A DNA stretch of 64,000 nt from an uncultured Oscillospiraceae bacterium (GCA_934486875.1 CAKSPU010000001.1:62001-126000), one strand, 5' to 3'. Positions 1-9,148 are shown, counted from the first letter of the stretch. Notes: generated from the sequence alone by a model not told the origin. Program-made: numbers and translations.

Positions 1-103
1 TATGAATGATAACGATGTTACATTTTTAGGCAGATTTACAAAAAATATCGGAGAATAATTCAACATTTTCAAATGTAATTCATAAAGAAAACATTATAAA
101 TCC

Positions 104-132
104 TTGACATTCGCTGTCAAATGTGGTAATAT
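104..132 (+). promoter_or_regulatory. Promoter of birA
   Basis: TTGACA at 104-109 and TAATAT at 127-132 are separated by 17 bases. The -35 box is one arm of an inverted repeat, TTGACA-N5-TGTCAA (104-120), so a repressor could bind there. It does not resemble the known BirA operator of Firmicutes. Confidence 0.7.
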
Positions 133-205
133 TTTATTATGGCATATTAATTATCATTAAAATGTTGATAAATTGTATATGCATCTGTGAGGAAGGATGA
201 AAATT

Positions 206-1183
206 ATGGCATTAAAGGATAAAGTCCTTGAAATTCTTGAAGAGAACAGGGGCAGAAGCGTTTCAGGAAATAAAATAGCCGCATCTCTCGGAATGACCCG
301 CAGTGCTGTCTGGAAGGCTGTAAAGCAGCTCAGAGAAGAGGGCTATACCATTTCCGCTGTTACCAACAGGGGATATTGCCTTACCTCCGATAACGATATT
401 CTGAACGAACCCTCCATTATTTCTTTCCTGGAGACCGAGTTTCTGGGCAGAAAAATGGACATCTTCAAATCTATAGATTCCACAAACAGCTTTGCAAAAA
501 GTCTTGCTCAGCTGGGTGCAGTTCACGGTCACTGCGTTATTGCCGAACAGCAGACCGACGGCAGAGGCAGACAGGGCAAGAAGTTCCATTCCCCCAACAA
601 TCAGGGCGTGTATGTAAGCGTTATCATTCGTCCGAAGCTCTCCGTTGAATATGCTCTCACGATCACCTCCTGCGCTGCTGTGGCAGTGGCTGAGGCTATT
701 GAAAAGGTGAGCGGTCTTGAATGCGGGATCAAGTGGGTGAATGACATCTACGCCAACGGCAAGAAGCTCTGCGGTATCCTTACCGAAGCAGCTATCGATG
801 TTGAACAGGGCGGTCTTGAATACGCCGTTATCGGAATCGGCATCAACGTTTCCAACACACTTTTCCCCAAGGAAATCGAAAATATCGCCACAAGTATCCG
901 TGCGGAAACAGGCTCTGGTGTTAACCGCAGCCAGCTTATCGCAGAAGTGCTCAACTGCCTTGAAAGACGGCTGAACACCATTACATCTCAGGATTTCATC
1001 GAGGAGTACCGCAGACGGTCTATCCTCATCGGCAAGACTATCGTGGTAACTCAGGGCGATACCTCCAGAACTGTTCTTTGCACAGGCATTGACAGCTTCG
1101 GTAAGCTTCTTGTGAAGAACGAAAAGGGTGAGGAAGAGGCTCTTACAGGCGGCACAGTCCGTTTCCCCGGCGAGGAAGCATAA
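206..1183 (+). CDS. birA: Biotin--[acetyl-CoA-carboxylase] ligase with N-terminal HTH
   Basis: It activates biotin with ATP to biotinyl-AMP and transfers it to the biotin carrier protein of acetyl-CoA carboxylase; the HTH may also make it a biotin-responsive repressor. A winged HTH lies at residues 1-60, the biotinyl-AMP loop GRGRQG at 119-124, the KWVND motif at 176-180, and a C-terminal SH3-like domain ends GGTVRF. The length, 325 aa, is normal for class II BirA. ATG at 206 was chosen over the in-frame ATG at 197 because GGAAGG (191-196) touches 197 but lies 9 bases from 206. acpP and accA, also for fatty-acid synthesis, lie at the other end of the window. Family assignment is firm; the regulatory role is inferred from the HTH. 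Confidence 0.95.
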   Translation: MALKDKVLEILEENRGRSVSGNKIAASLGMTRSAVWKAVKQLREEGYTISAVTNRGYCLTSDNDILNEPSIISFLETEFLGRKMDIFKSIDSTNSFAKSLAQLGAVHGHCVIAEQQTDGRGRQGKKFHSPNNQGVYVSVIIRPKLSVEYALTITSCAAVAVAEAIEKVSGLECGIKWVNDIYANGKKLCGILTEAAIDVEQGGLEYAVIGIGINVSNTLFPKEIENIATSIRAETGSGVNRSQLIAEVLNCLERRLNTITSQDFIEEYRRRSILIGKTIVVTQGDTSRTVLCTGIDSFGKLLVKNEKGEEEALTGGTVRFPGEEA

Positions 1184-1206
1184 CATTTGGGTTATAAAAA
1201 CGATTA

Positions 1207-1254
1207 TCTCCGCATAAAATTATCTGTACAGATGATTTTATGCGGAGGTTTTTT
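1207..1254 (+). terminator. Hairpin plus T-run after birA that contains the next gene's ribosome binding site
   Basis: The arms 1208-1220 and 1235-1247 are perfectly complementary (13 bp); they extend inward by one wobble and four more pairs to a GTAC loop at 1226-1229. Six T follow (1249-1254). The GGAGG at 1244-1248, the only ribosome binding site for the ATG at 1255, is in the 3' arm, so the element could both end birA transcripts and hide the next start. Confidence 0.75.
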
Positions 1255-1761
1255 ATGGGTAATATTATCGTTGCCGACAGCTCACCATATCCCGAGGTGC
1301 GTGTGTCGGGGGAAAATAAGCAGTTCGGAGAGCTGCTGTGTACGGCTGTGGGCGGAAACAGCGGGGAGTTTGGCACTATATCGGAGTATGTTTATCAGAG
1401 CGTTGTTTTTAAGGAAAGCTATCCTGAGATATCGGAAATATTTCTGCGGCTTGCAAAGGTGGAGATGCATCATCTGCTGATGATAGAGGAGCTTGTACAC
1501 AAACTGGGTTCTGACCCTGTTTACGGCTGGTATTCGGGGGGAGAACCTGTTTACTGGAGCGGTTCATCGGTAAACTACACACGGGAGCTTCAAAGCGCAC
1601 TTATCTATGACCTGAACGGTGAGCAGAAAGCCTATTCCACGTACATATCCCTTGCAAGGCGTTCGGGAGACAGATTTGTATTCGCAGTGCTCACAAGAAT
1701 TGCACTTGATGAAATGATACACGCAAGCCTGCTTCGCTCGCTTATAGCGGGCAAGAAATAA
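1255..1761 (+). CDS. Ferritin-like (di-iron) four-helix protein
   Basis: A 168-aa protein whose spaced Glu/His motifs fit the ferritin/rubrerythrin superfamily: KVEMHHLL in the second helix, GEQKAY in the third and DEMIHASLL in the fourth. It has no rubredoxin Cys4 domain and no signal peptide, so a cytosolic role in iron storage, peroxide reduction or as a structural ferritin-like protein is possible; the substrate cannot be told. ATG 1255 was preferred over an in-frame upstream codon because GGAGG (1244-1248) is 6 bases away. That site is buried in the terminator hairpin of birA. The last base of the stop codon is the first base of palindromic repeat copy 1. Confidence 0.7.
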   Translation: MGNIIVADSSPYPEVRVSGENKQFGELLCTAVGGNSGEFGTISEYVYQSVVFKESYPEISEIFLRLAKVEMHHLLMIEELVHKLGSDPVYGWYSGGEPVYWSGSSVNYTRELQSALIYDLNGEQKAYSTYISLARRSGDRFVFAVLTRIALDEMIHASLLRSLIAGKK

Positions 1762-1920
1762 TACTAATAACCAATTAACCTATAGACAAATCCTCGGCTG
1801 AAATAAGCCCAGTCTGCGTCAAGCTCCTTTGGAGGGCGCAAAGCCCGCCTGCGGTCGCTTTCCTAGACTGGACTTATTTCATCTGTCGGCTTTATCTATA
1901 GAACAATTGGTTATTAGTAT
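1761..1920. repeat. Dispersed palindromic element, copy 1 (160 bp)
   Basis: The 16-base ends ATACTAATAACCAATT and its exact reverse complement (1905-1920) frame imperfectly complementary inner arms, with a CTCCTTTGGAG mini-palindrome near the centre. Related copies are at 17604-17781 (opposite orientation) and 37943-38010 (shortened). It lies between the convergent ferritin-like gene and ftsZ and starts on the last base of the former's stop codon. It encodes no protein. Confidence 0.9.
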
Positions 1921-1968
1921 AAAAACGGTCAGCCAAGATAGGCTGACCGTCTGTATATAAGCTATATG

Positions 1969-3078
1969 TTATCTCTTGTTTATCATATTGAAAAATTCGC
2001 TGTAATCCTCGTCAATGGAGGTTTTCTTTGCAGGAGCGGCAGCTGAAGCGGAGGGGATCTTTTCCACATTGGGAGCAGCCTCTGCGGGAGCTTCTTCCTC
2101 GGGCTTTTCAGCATCAATGTCATCATTGAAAGCGGAAGCGATAACGGTAATGTTGATCTCGTCCTTCATATTCTCGTCGAAGGAAGTACCGAAGATCATA
2201 TTTACATCGGGATCGGCAGCCTCGGAAATAAGTCTTGTAGCTGTGTTGATGTCGCTTGCAAGAGCGTCCTCGCTCATAACGATGTTAACAAGGAGACGTG
2301 TTGCACCGGAAATAGAGGTCTCGAGGAGAGGACTGGAGATGACCTGCTTGGCAGCCTCGGCAGCCTTATCCTTGCCTGAGCCGTGACCGATAGCCATATG
2401 AGCATAGCCTGCGTCCTTCATAGTGGTCTTTACATCGGCAAAGTCGAGGTTGATGTCGCCCTCAACAGTGATGAGCTCTGCAATGGACTTAACGCCCACC
2501 TTAAGGATATTATCCGCAAGAGCGAAGGACTCTCTCATAGTAAGCTCTTTTTCGGAGCTCTGGAGGAGACGCTCGTTGGGGATAACGATAAGGGAGTCAA
2601 CGTGCTTTTTGAGCTCTGCGATGCCTGCTTCAGCCTGACGCATCTTGGCTTTCTGCTCGAATTCAAAGGGCTTTGTAACAACGGCAACTGTGAGGATACC
2701 AAGCTCCTGAGCGATTTCCGCAACGATAGGAGCTGCACCCGTACCTGTTCCGCCGCCCATACCTGCTGCGATGAATACCATATCGGAGCCGTTAAGAGCG
2801 GCTTTGATCTCGTCTCTGTTCTCCTCTGCGCTGCTTGCACCCACCTCGGGCTTTGCACCTGCGCCCTTGCCGTTTGTAAGCTTAACGCCTATCTGTACCT
2901 TAGTGGCAGCCTTTGAAGAATTGAGTGCTCTTGCATCAGTGTTGACAGTGATGTACTCAACTCCCTTTATTCCTTCGTCAACCATTCGGTTAACGGCGTT
3001 TCCGCCGCCTCCGCCTACGCCGACTACCTTTATTACCTCATCATAGGTATTTTTCTCGGTATCAACTACGATCGCCAT
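1969..3078 (-). CDS. ftsZ: Cell division protein FtsZ
   Basis: The tubulin-like GTPase that polymerises into the Z-ring at mid-cell. The GTP-binding signature GGGTGTG is at residues 108-114, GGGGGNAVNRM near 22-32, and the T7 loop NLDFADVKT near 209. After the globular part (to about 315) there is a variable Pro/Ala/Glu-rich linker and a C-terminal tail ending YSEFFNMINKR, the expected contact for FtsZ-binding proteins. 369 aa is usual. SD AGGAGG lies just upstream of the ATG. It is the last gene of the dcw cluster, separated from ftsQ by 175 bases that contain its own promoter candidate. No ftsA precedes it, so the membrane tether must be encoded elsewhere (SepF, for example). Confidence 0.98.
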   Translation of the reverse strand: MAIVVDTEKNTYDEVIKVVGVGGGGGNAVNRMVDEGIKGVEYITVNTDARALNSSKAATKVQIGVKLTNGKGAGAKPEVGASSAEENRDEIKAALNGSDMVFIAAGMGGGTGTGAAPIVAEIAQELGILTVAVVTKPFEFEQKAKMRQAEAGIAELKKHVDSLIVIPNERLLQSSEKELTMRESFALADNILKVGVKSIAELITVEGDINLDFADVKTTMKDAGYAHMAIGHGSGKDKAAEAAKQVISSPLLETSISGATRLLVNIVMSEDALASDINTATRLISEAADPDVNMIFGTSFDENMKDEINITVIASAFNDDIDAEKPEEEAPAEAAPNVEKIPSASAAAPAKKTSIDEDYSEFFNMINKR

Positions 3079-3124
3079 TTTACTTCCTCCTGTAACTATA
3101 TATGTAAATGCAGATTATCAAACT

Positions 3125-3153
3125 ATTATACAATTTATATTGTATCACAAACA
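3125..3153 (-). promoter_or_regulatory. Candidate ftsZ promoter with overlapping palindrome
   Basis: On the minus strand TATAAT (complement of 3125-3130) is preceded at 17 bases by a weak -35, TGTTTG. An 18-base palindrome, ATACAAT-N4-ATTGTAT (3128-3145), covers the -10 and the spacer and could be an operator. The AT-rich context makes chance palindromes more likely. Confidence 0.45.
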
Positions 3154-3253
3154 CGGAGTGATTTCAAGTGATTTTCTCAAAAAAATCAGTCTTGCACAAA
3201 AAATTGATAAACAGCACTCCGTTTTGCTCACATCTCACAATATGATATGAATT

Positions 3254-4126
3254 TTATTCCATTGACTGAACGGAAGAGGCAGATGACTCGGCAGAAGTTT
3301 CGGTGGAGCTTTCGTCCGTCGTGGTCTCCTCAGCATTTCTCAGCTCCATATTTTCCCCGTAGATCCTTGCGTTGTTTTCAAGGCTCTCCTTGTCAAGGAA
3401 GGAAGCTCCCGAGGAATCCGAAAGGATAGTGAGAACGCCCTCGGTCTTTTCACCGATCTTGGTCCTTATTATTTCCTCGGAGAATTTCATCTTGTATTCA
3501 AGATCGTTTATTGAGCCTATCTTCACGGTTATTCTTCCGTCATATGTATAGCTTATCTCCGAGCGGTCGGTCACGTCAACAAGGGTGATGTTATCCGAGC
3601 CGTTTGCTGCGAAAAATTCCATAAGCTTTTTAACGGCATTGTCCTTGTGCTCATCAACAGATTGGAACATCGCTCCGGGGATAAGATCGGGCATAGGGTC
3701 AGTGCCTGTGAAATCAATCAGTCCCGCTTTTTCCTCCTGTATCTTGTCGAGTACCTTTCCGCCGCCGCTGATGAGCAGTATGTAGTCATCGCATACGAAA
3801 TTTGCAGCGGGAACACTGGCTTCAACATTTATCACAAGAGTGCTTGGAAATGACCTTGTGACCTTGGCGTTTTCTATGTATACAAGGCGGCTTTCTATCT
3901 GTGAAGCGCATTTGTCGGTAGATGTGCGGACGAGATTATCTCCCGCCGTGATGCCGCTTGCCTCGATTATCTCGTCGGCAGTGTAGTTTGAAGCACCCGA
4001 AACGGTGATGTGCTCAACGTTGAAAAAAACGGTGGTGGACAGCAGCAGGAACACCGCTGCCGCAAATAAAAAGACAAGTATGCCTGTTGCACTGTTATTT
4101 TTCTTTTTCTTGCGAGTGTAGCTCAA
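3254..4126 (-). CDS. ftsQ: Cell division protein FtsQ/DivIB
   Basis: Bitopic division protein that connects the cytoplasmic ring to septal wall synthesis with FtsL/FtsB-type partners. The 290-aa sequence has a short basic cytoplasmic tail (RKKKKNN), one membrane segment at about residues 14-32, a POTRA domain beginning VEHITVSG near 37, and an FtsQ-type beta domain to about 260. It ends in a Ser/Glu/Thr-rich tail absent from short homologues. It lies 28 bases downstream of murA in the dcw cluster. The family is assigned from architecture and position, since FtsQ sequences diverge quickly. Confidence 0.9.
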   Translation of the reverse strand: MSYTRKKKKNNSATGILVFLFAAAVFLLLSTTVFFNVEHITVSGASNYTADEIIEASGITAGDNLVRTSTDKCASQIESRLVYIENAKVTRSFPSTLVINVEASVPAANFVCDDYILLISGGGKVLDKIQEEKAGLIDFTGTDPMPDLIPGAMFQSVDEHKDNAVKKLMEFFAANGSDNITLVDVTDRSEISYTYDGRITVKIGSINDLEYKMKFSEEIIRTKIGEKTEGVLTILSDSSGASFLDKESLENNARIYGENMELRNAEETTTDESSTETSAESSASSVQSME

Positions 4127-4154
4127 GCTTTATACTTCCTTTCGGATATTAGTA

Positions 4155-5429
4155 TTATGGCAGCTTTTCCGCTTCACGGCGTATTTTTGCGCCCGCAGCG
4201 GTCAGCACCCGTTCAATTTCCTCATAGCCTCGGTCGATGTAATTCACGCCCGATATCTCAGATATGCCCTCAGCTCCGAGAGCTGCGCACACAAGCGCCG
4301 CACCGCCTCTCAGGTCGGGAGCCTCCGCCACTGTGCCGTAAAGCTGCGGCACGCCTGTTACCACAGCCACCCTGCCCTCTGCTCTGATATCAGCGCCCAT
4401 TCTGCAAAGAGCATCGGTGTGACGGTATCTGTTTTCAAAAATGTTTTCAACAAAAACGGTGGTTCCCTCCGCCGTGCATAAGGGTGCCATAAGAATAGCC
4501 TGTGCATCGGTGGGGAAGCCCGGATATACCATTGTCCGTATGGTGTCCGCAGAGCTCAGTCTGCCCTTTCGGTATATGTAAATGTTGCTGCCGAAAACCT
4601 TTAGCCTGCACCCTGCCTGTTCAAAAACGGGCAGCACCGCTTCAAGATGAGCGGGGGCACAGTCCCTTATGAGCAGCTCTCCCCCTGCGCAGGCAGCACA
4701 GGAAAGATAGGTGGCAGCAGCTATCCTGTCGGGTATTATCTCAAATGGGTCATCAGGGGCGGTAAGCTTTTTTACGCCCTCAATGGCAATGCGTCCGCCG
4801 CCGTCGCCGCTTATTTTAGCGCCGCAGGCTCTGAGAAAATCTGCAAGACAGCATATTTCAGGCTCTCTTGCAGCGTTTGATATAACAGTTTCACCATCGG
4901 CGCAGACAGCCGCAAGCATAATATTTTCCGTTGCCCCCACAGAGGGAAATGACAGTGAATGCCTGCACCCTTTCAGCCCGTCGGGAGCGGAGCAGCTTAT
5001 AACTCCGTGTTCATCGGAAATTATGCCCCCCATTTTCCTCATAGCGGAAATGTGCATATCAATGGGACGGGGACCTAAGTTGCAGCCTCCGGGGTAGCAC
5101 AGAGTGCATTTTCCCGTTCTGCCAAGCAGCGCACCCATAAATATGATCGATGAGCGCATAGCTCTCATAAGCTCACAGCTTATCTCATCGGAGGAAAGAG
5201 CCGTGCAGTCGGCGGTCAGGCTGTTTCCCTCAGCCTTTACCTTAGCGCCCAGAGCCGAAAGTATCCGAGCCGAAGCGTATCTGTCGGAAATGCAGGGACA
5301 GTTTTTCAGATGTACCGTTCCCTCGCAGAGTACGCAGGCGGCAAGGACGGGCAGCACCGCATTTTTCGCTCCTTGGGTAATTATCTCCCCGAAAAGGGGC
5401 GTTCCACCCTCGATCACCAGCTTCTGCAT
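4155..5429 (-). CDS. murA: UDP-N-acetylglucosamine 1-carboxyvinyltransferase
   Basis: First committed step of peptidoglycan synthesis: enolpyruvyl transfer from PEP to UDP-GlcNAc in the cytosol. Lys22 and Asn23 are in QGAKNAVL, and the catalytic cysteine, which is also the fosfomycin target, is Cys116 in YPGGCNLGPRPID; the protein is therefore predicted to be fosfomycin-sensitive at this residue. 424 aa is the normal length. It sits between murG and ftsQ, where many Firmicutes carry murC or murB. A second MurA-type gene elsewhere would be normal for Firmicutes. Assignment is firm. Confidence 0.95.
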   Translation of the reverse strand: MQKLVIEGGTPLFGEIITQGAKNAVLPVLAACVLCEGTVHLKNCPCISDRYASARILSALGAKVKAEGNSLTADCTALSSDEISCELMRAMRSSIIFMGALLGRTGKCTLCYPGGCNLGPRPIDMHISAMRKMGGIISDEHGVISCSAPDGLKGCRHSLSFPSVGATENIMLAAVCADGETVISNAAREPEICCLADFLRACGAKISGDGGGRIAIEGVKKLTAPDDPFEIIPDRIAAATYLSCAACAGGELLIRDCAPAHLEAVLPVFEQAGCRLKVFGSNIYIYRKGRLSSADTIRTMVYPGFPTDAQAILMAPLCTAEGTTVFVENIFENRYRHTDALCRMGADIRAEGRVAVVTGVPQLYGTVAEAPDLRGGAALVCAALGAEGISEISGVNYIDRGYEEIERVLTAAGAKIRREAEKLP

Positions 5430-5507
5430 ATCCGATTCTCCTTTACAGCGTTATAGTTGTTCTATAAAGCTATAATATGCGGATATTTTCGGTTGGTGAT
5501 TATGATA

Positions 5508-6638
5508 TCACTTTGCTGTAAGCTCGGAAATAACGCTCCATATCCTGTCGGGGGTGTCGGTGATGCATTGCTCGTGAGCCTTTCTTGACAGGTCACTCAG
5601 TGTCTTGGGGTCAGCGGTAAGCTCGCTCACCTTTTTGATGATAAGCTCATCGGTAAGGTCTTTCTGCTCGATAACAACGGCAGCGCCTGCTTTTCCAAGC
5701 ACCATTGCGTTGTGATACTGGTGATTTCCCGCAACCACGGGGGAGGGGATAAGGACTGATGCTCTGCCCATAGCTTCAAGCTCGCTTATTGCGGAAGCTC
5801 CGCTGCGGCAGATGATAAGGTCTGCTGCGGCTGTACACACGTCCATATTGTATATGTATTCCCTGACGATAAGAGCGGGGTCATTGTCGGGATATATACC
5901 CAGCTCCGCAAGGCGCTTTTCAAAGGTATCGTGACCCATTTTTCCGTAGCTGTGGATATGGGTGATGTTTGCCCCCGATTCCTTTTCCCACTTCATAAGT
6001 GCAATGGCGGAATCGTTTATTGCACCTGCGCCGAGGCTTCCGCCCCAGGAAAATATGCATACCGCATTTTCGTCAAGACCAAGCTGCTTTTTGGCTTCCG
6101 CTCTGCTGAGAGAGCCGTCAAAGCCCTTTCTTACAGGGAGACCTGTTTTGACATATTCAACGCTTTTGTCGAAATATTCAGCGGCTTCCTCCATTGTGAG
6201 CATTACCTTATTCACCTTTTTGGAAAGTATCCTTGTGGTTACACCGGGGTATGCGTTCTGCTCGTGAATGGCGGTGGGAATGCCCATTTTTGCGGCTTCA
6301 AGAACGATAGGCCCGCTTACATATCCGCCTGTTCCGATAACGATGTCAGGCTCAAAGCCCTTGATTATCTTTTTAGCGGTATGACCTGCGGTGGTGAGAT
6401 ATGCGGCAGCCTTGACATTGCGCACAATGTTTTTGGGGGTAAGCTTTCTCTGAAATCCGCTCACCTTTATCGGCGCAAAGGGAATGTTCTCCTTTGGCAC
6501 CAGCCTTGACTCCATACCGTTCGGAGTGCCTGCATAGAGAAACTCCGCATCGGGGCAGTGGTCTTTTATTATCGAGATTATGGCGAGGGCAGGGTTTATG
6601 TGACCTGCTGTTCCTCCGCCTGCAAGAAGTACCTTCAT
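5508..6638 (-). CDS. murG: UDP-GlcNAc:lipid I GlcNAc transferase MurG
   Basis: Converts lipid I to lipid II on the inner face of the membrane. It has the N-terminal glycine-rich GGGTAGHINPAL loop at residues 7-18, the HEQNAYPG motif near 130, and the UDP-GlcNAc-site region CRSGASAISELEAMG in the C-terminal Rossmann domain. At 376 aa it is slightly longer than average. It is 31 bases downstream of ftsW in the dcw cluster and very likely co-transcribed with it. Confidence 0.96.
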   Translation of the reverse strand: MKVLLAGGGTAGHINPALAIISIIKDHCPDAEFLYAGTPNGMESRLVPKENIPFAPIKVSGFQRKLTPKNIVRNVKAAAYLTTAGHTAKKIIKGFEPDIVIGTGGYVSGPIVLEAAKMGIPTAIHEQNAYPGVTTRILSKKVNKVMLTMEEAAEYFDKSVEYVKTGLPVRKGFDGSLSRAEAKKQLGLDENAVCIFSWGGSLGAGAINDSAIALMKWEKESGANITHIHSYGKMGHDTFEKRLAELGIYPDNDPALIVREYIYNMDVCTAAADLIICRSGASAISELEAMGRASVLIPSPVVAGNHQYHNAMVLGKAGAAVVIEQKDLTDELIIKKVSELTADPKTLSDLSRKAHEQCITDTPDRIWSVISELTAK

Positions 6639-6669
6639 CGGGAAAATACAGTCCTTTCCTGTTGACGGC

Positions 6670-8025
6670 TTATCTGCCGCCCTTGTTTACACGGCGCACC
6701 TTTGCATTTGCGCCGAGAGTCCTTTTCGCTTCCGCAACCTGCTGTCTTTCAAGCTCTGCCGCAGCGTCGTCCGCATCGGGGCGCTCCTTTGAGGGGATAG
6801 ACTGACGTGAAATATTCAGCACTATTCCCATCTGCGCCAGCTGCATTATGAGCGCCGAGCCGCCGTAGCTGAAAAATGGCAGGGATATTCCCGTGTTGGG
6901 AATGGTGTTTGTAACAACGGCAATATTGAGCATTGCCTGGAGACCTACCTGAATGACAAGTCCCGAAGCAAGGAGCATACCGAATTTGTCGGGGGCATTT
7001 CCTGCTATCGAGAAGCCTCTGAAAATCAGGAGCAGGAAGAGGATTATCACAACAGCCGCACCGAAAAAGCCCAGCTCTTCGCATACGATCGAGAACACGA
7101 AGTCGTTTTTCGACTCGGGGAGGTATAAGAACTTCTGCCTCGAATTTCCGAGCCCCAGTCCGAAAACATTTCCCGAGCCTATGGCGATAAGGGAATTTCT
7201 CGTCTGCCAGGCTATCTGCTTGTTTTCGGGCTCAAAGGTGAAGAGCCAGCTGATGATTCTTTCGTTGATGTAGTCGAATTTGCCTGACTGATAAAGAATG
7301 AACACCAATAATGCAAAGCCCGCAAGACCCGCTATGCACATAGGCACGAAGTATTTCAGGTTGCAGCCGCCGAGGAAAAGCATAGCAATGGCTATGGCAC
7401 AGATGATGATAGTGGCTGAAAGATGTCTCTGTGCAAGGGTAAGTCCCGCAACGAGGACGAGAATGCCGAGATACGGCATAACTCCGTATTTCAGCGAGTT
7501 CATCTTGCTGTGGTTTGCGGACATCATATTTGCATAGAGCATAATAAGTGCGAGCTTCATAAGCTCAGAGGGCTGGAAGCTGAAAACTCTCAGGTTTATC
7601 CAGCGGTTCGCCTCGGCTGTTGAAAGACCCACTCCCGGGATATGCACTATAAGCATCAGTATCACGCAGAGAACGAAAAAGCCAAGATTTATAGTGGGGT
7701 TTCTCAGAATGTGGTAATCAAACCGCTTGCTTGCAATGACCATCATTATGGCAAGTCCTGCGACTGCCATTGCGAGCTGATGCTTGAAGTAGTAATCGGG
7801 GGCAACGTTGTCCTTTATCGCCCAGGCATAGCTTGCGGAGTACATCATTATAACGCCGAAAACCAGCAATACGAGAATTATTATCATAAAGGGAATGTCG
7901 ATCTCGCCGATGCGTATTTTGCCCAGATAATCCGATTTAGGCATAAGTCCCTTGAAAAAAGCTTTGTTGTTGGGGAGAAATGCTTTTTTGTCGGCACGTT
8001 TTTTCTTCTTGCTTTTTTCGGGCAT
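6670..8025 (-). CDS. ftsW: SEDS peptidoglycan glycosyltransferase FtsW/SpoVE
   Basis: SEDS-family polymerase that makes septal glycan from lipid II together with the PBP2B-type partner encoded upstream. About ten membrane segments follow a basic N-terminal tail. Family motifs include SFQPSELMKLALI, the large loop with NSLIAIGSGNVFGLGLGNS, and GISLPFFSYGGSALIMQ near the C-terminus. A charged 50-residue cytoplasmic tail follows. FtsW rather than RodA is chosen because of the dcw position between mraY and murG; murD, usual at this place, is missing. Confidence 0.93.
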   Translation of the reverse strand: MPEKSKKKKRADKKAFLPNNKAFFKGLMPKSDYLGKIRIGEIDIPFMIIILVLLVFGVIMMYSASYAWAIKDNVAPDYYFKHQLAMAVAGLAIMMVIASKRFDYHILRNPTINLGFFVLCVILMLIVHIPGVGLSTAEANRWINLRVFSFQPSELMKLALIMLYANMMSANHSKMNSLKYGVMPYLGILVLVAGLTLAQRHLSATIIICAIAIAMLFLGGCNLKYFVPMCIAGLAGFALLVFILYQSGKFDYINERIISWLFTFEPENKQIAWQTRNSLIAIGSGNVFGLGLGNSRQKFLYLPESKNDFVFSIVCEELGFFGAAVVIILFLLLIFRGFSIAGNAPDKFGMLLASGLVIQVGLQAMLNIAVVTNTIPNTGISLPFFSYGGSALIMQLAQMGIVLNISRQSIPSKERPDADDAAAELERQQVAEAKRTLGANAKVRRVNKGGR

Positions 8026-8063
8026 TTTCCGTACTCCTTTCCTTTTATATTAATGATATCTGA

Positions 8064-9080
8064 TTATTTTAAGTACACGTTAAAAAGAACATTTCCGAGT
8101 ATTCCGCAGATAAGTCCCACTGCGGAGAATGTGATCACTATCTTGTATTCGGAGAAGCCGCACATCTCAAAATGATGATGAATGGGGGACATTTTGAAGA
8201 TACGCTTGCCTGTGGTCTTGAAGCTTATTACCTGGAGCACAACGGAAAGGGCTTCGCAGATATAAACGATCGCCATAAGGGCAAGGAGCAGGTGCTGATG
8301 AGTGATAAAGCCCATTGCGCAGACGCAGCCGCCGAGAAACATAGAGCCTGTGTCGCCCATAAATACCTTTGCGGGGTTCAGGTTCCATACGAGGAAGCCC
8401 ATACAGCCTCCCGCAAGGGCAGCGGCGAATATGGAATATTCGTTCATACCCATAGCGGAGTATATTGCCAGCCAGCAGATGGCGAAAACAGCCGTTACAG
8501 TTCCGCAGAGACCGTCAACGCCGTCGGTGAGGTTCACCGCATTTGTAAGGAAAATGAGGTAGAGCACCATTATGGGATAATAGAAAATGCCGAAGTTCAC
8601 AGCGCCTGCAAAGGGAAGGATTATTTCCGTGGAGGTGTCCCCCAGGAGATAGAGCACTGCAAGGAATGCAGATGTTACCACAAGCTGCATAGCCATTTTC
8701 TGCTTTGCTTTAAGTCCGAGATTCTGCTTTTTGACCGCCTTGATGTAATCGTCAATGAAGCCGATGACGCAGTTGAGGAGGGCAAAAACAAGCCCTGCGA
8801 TAAGCTTGTAAAGTCCCGGATTGTCGGGAGCGGCGGTCATATCGGTGACGGTGCATCTGTAGATGATGTAGCATACCGCACAGGCAAGGATCGTTCCGAA
8901 AATGAACATAAAGCCGCCCATAATGGGGGTGCCGTTCTTGCTCTTGTGCCAGGCGGGACCTTTTTCATAAATGGTCTGACCGAAATGTATTTTTTTGAGC
9001 AGGGGGATAAGGTACAGTCCCGAAAGGGAGGCGGCGGCAAATGCGATAACAGCCGCAAGAATGTTTATCCAGAAAGGCAT
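8064..9080 (-). CDS. mraY: Phospho-MurNAc-pentapeptide transferase
   Basis: Integral membrane enzyme that loads the UDP-MurNAc-pentapeptide onto undecaprenyl phosphate to give lipid I. Signature motifs are FIDDYIKAVKKQNLGL (Mg-binding Asp pair), NAVNLTDGVDGLCG, and FMGDTGSMFLGG with the HHHFEMCG loop near the C-terminus. Ten membrane segments in 338 aa are typical. It lies between the murE-murF fusion gene (68 bases) and ftsW (38 bases). Confidence 0.97.
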   Translation of the reverse strand: MPFWINILAAVIAFAAASLSGLYLIPLLKKIHFGQTIYEKGPAWHKSKNGTPIMGGFMFIFGTILACAVCYIIYRCTVTDMTAAPDNPGLYKLIAGLVFALLNCVIGFIDDYIKAVKKQNLGLKAKQKMAMQLVVTSAFLAVLYLLGDTSTEIILPFAGAVNFGIFYYPIMVLYLIFLTNAVNLTDGVDGLCGTVTAVFAICWLAIYSAMGMNEYSIFAAALAGGCMGFLVWNLNPAKVFMGDTGSMFLGGCVCAMGFITHQHLLLALMAIVYICEALSVVLQVISFKTTGKRIFKMSPIHHHFEMCGFSEYKIVITFSAVGLICGILGNVLFNVYLK

Positions 9081-9148
9081 TTTGATTATCTCCTAAAAAT
9101 TATTATAGCATAGCTTTTGTTTTAAAAAATGTCGGAAAAGGGCAGCGG

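Noticed and set aside
1..58. Open frame from base 2 to TAA at 56-58 resembling the start of a single-strand-binding protein
   Set aside because: Only 18 codons, no SD in view, and it may be the end of a gene outside the window; not enough to call.
263..1186. 307-codon minus-strand frame opposite birA
   Set aside because: Complement of the birA gene; no family resemblance and no SD.
8172..9113. 313-codon plus-strand frame opposite mraY
   Set aside because: Complement of the mraY codons, low-complexity composition, no SD.
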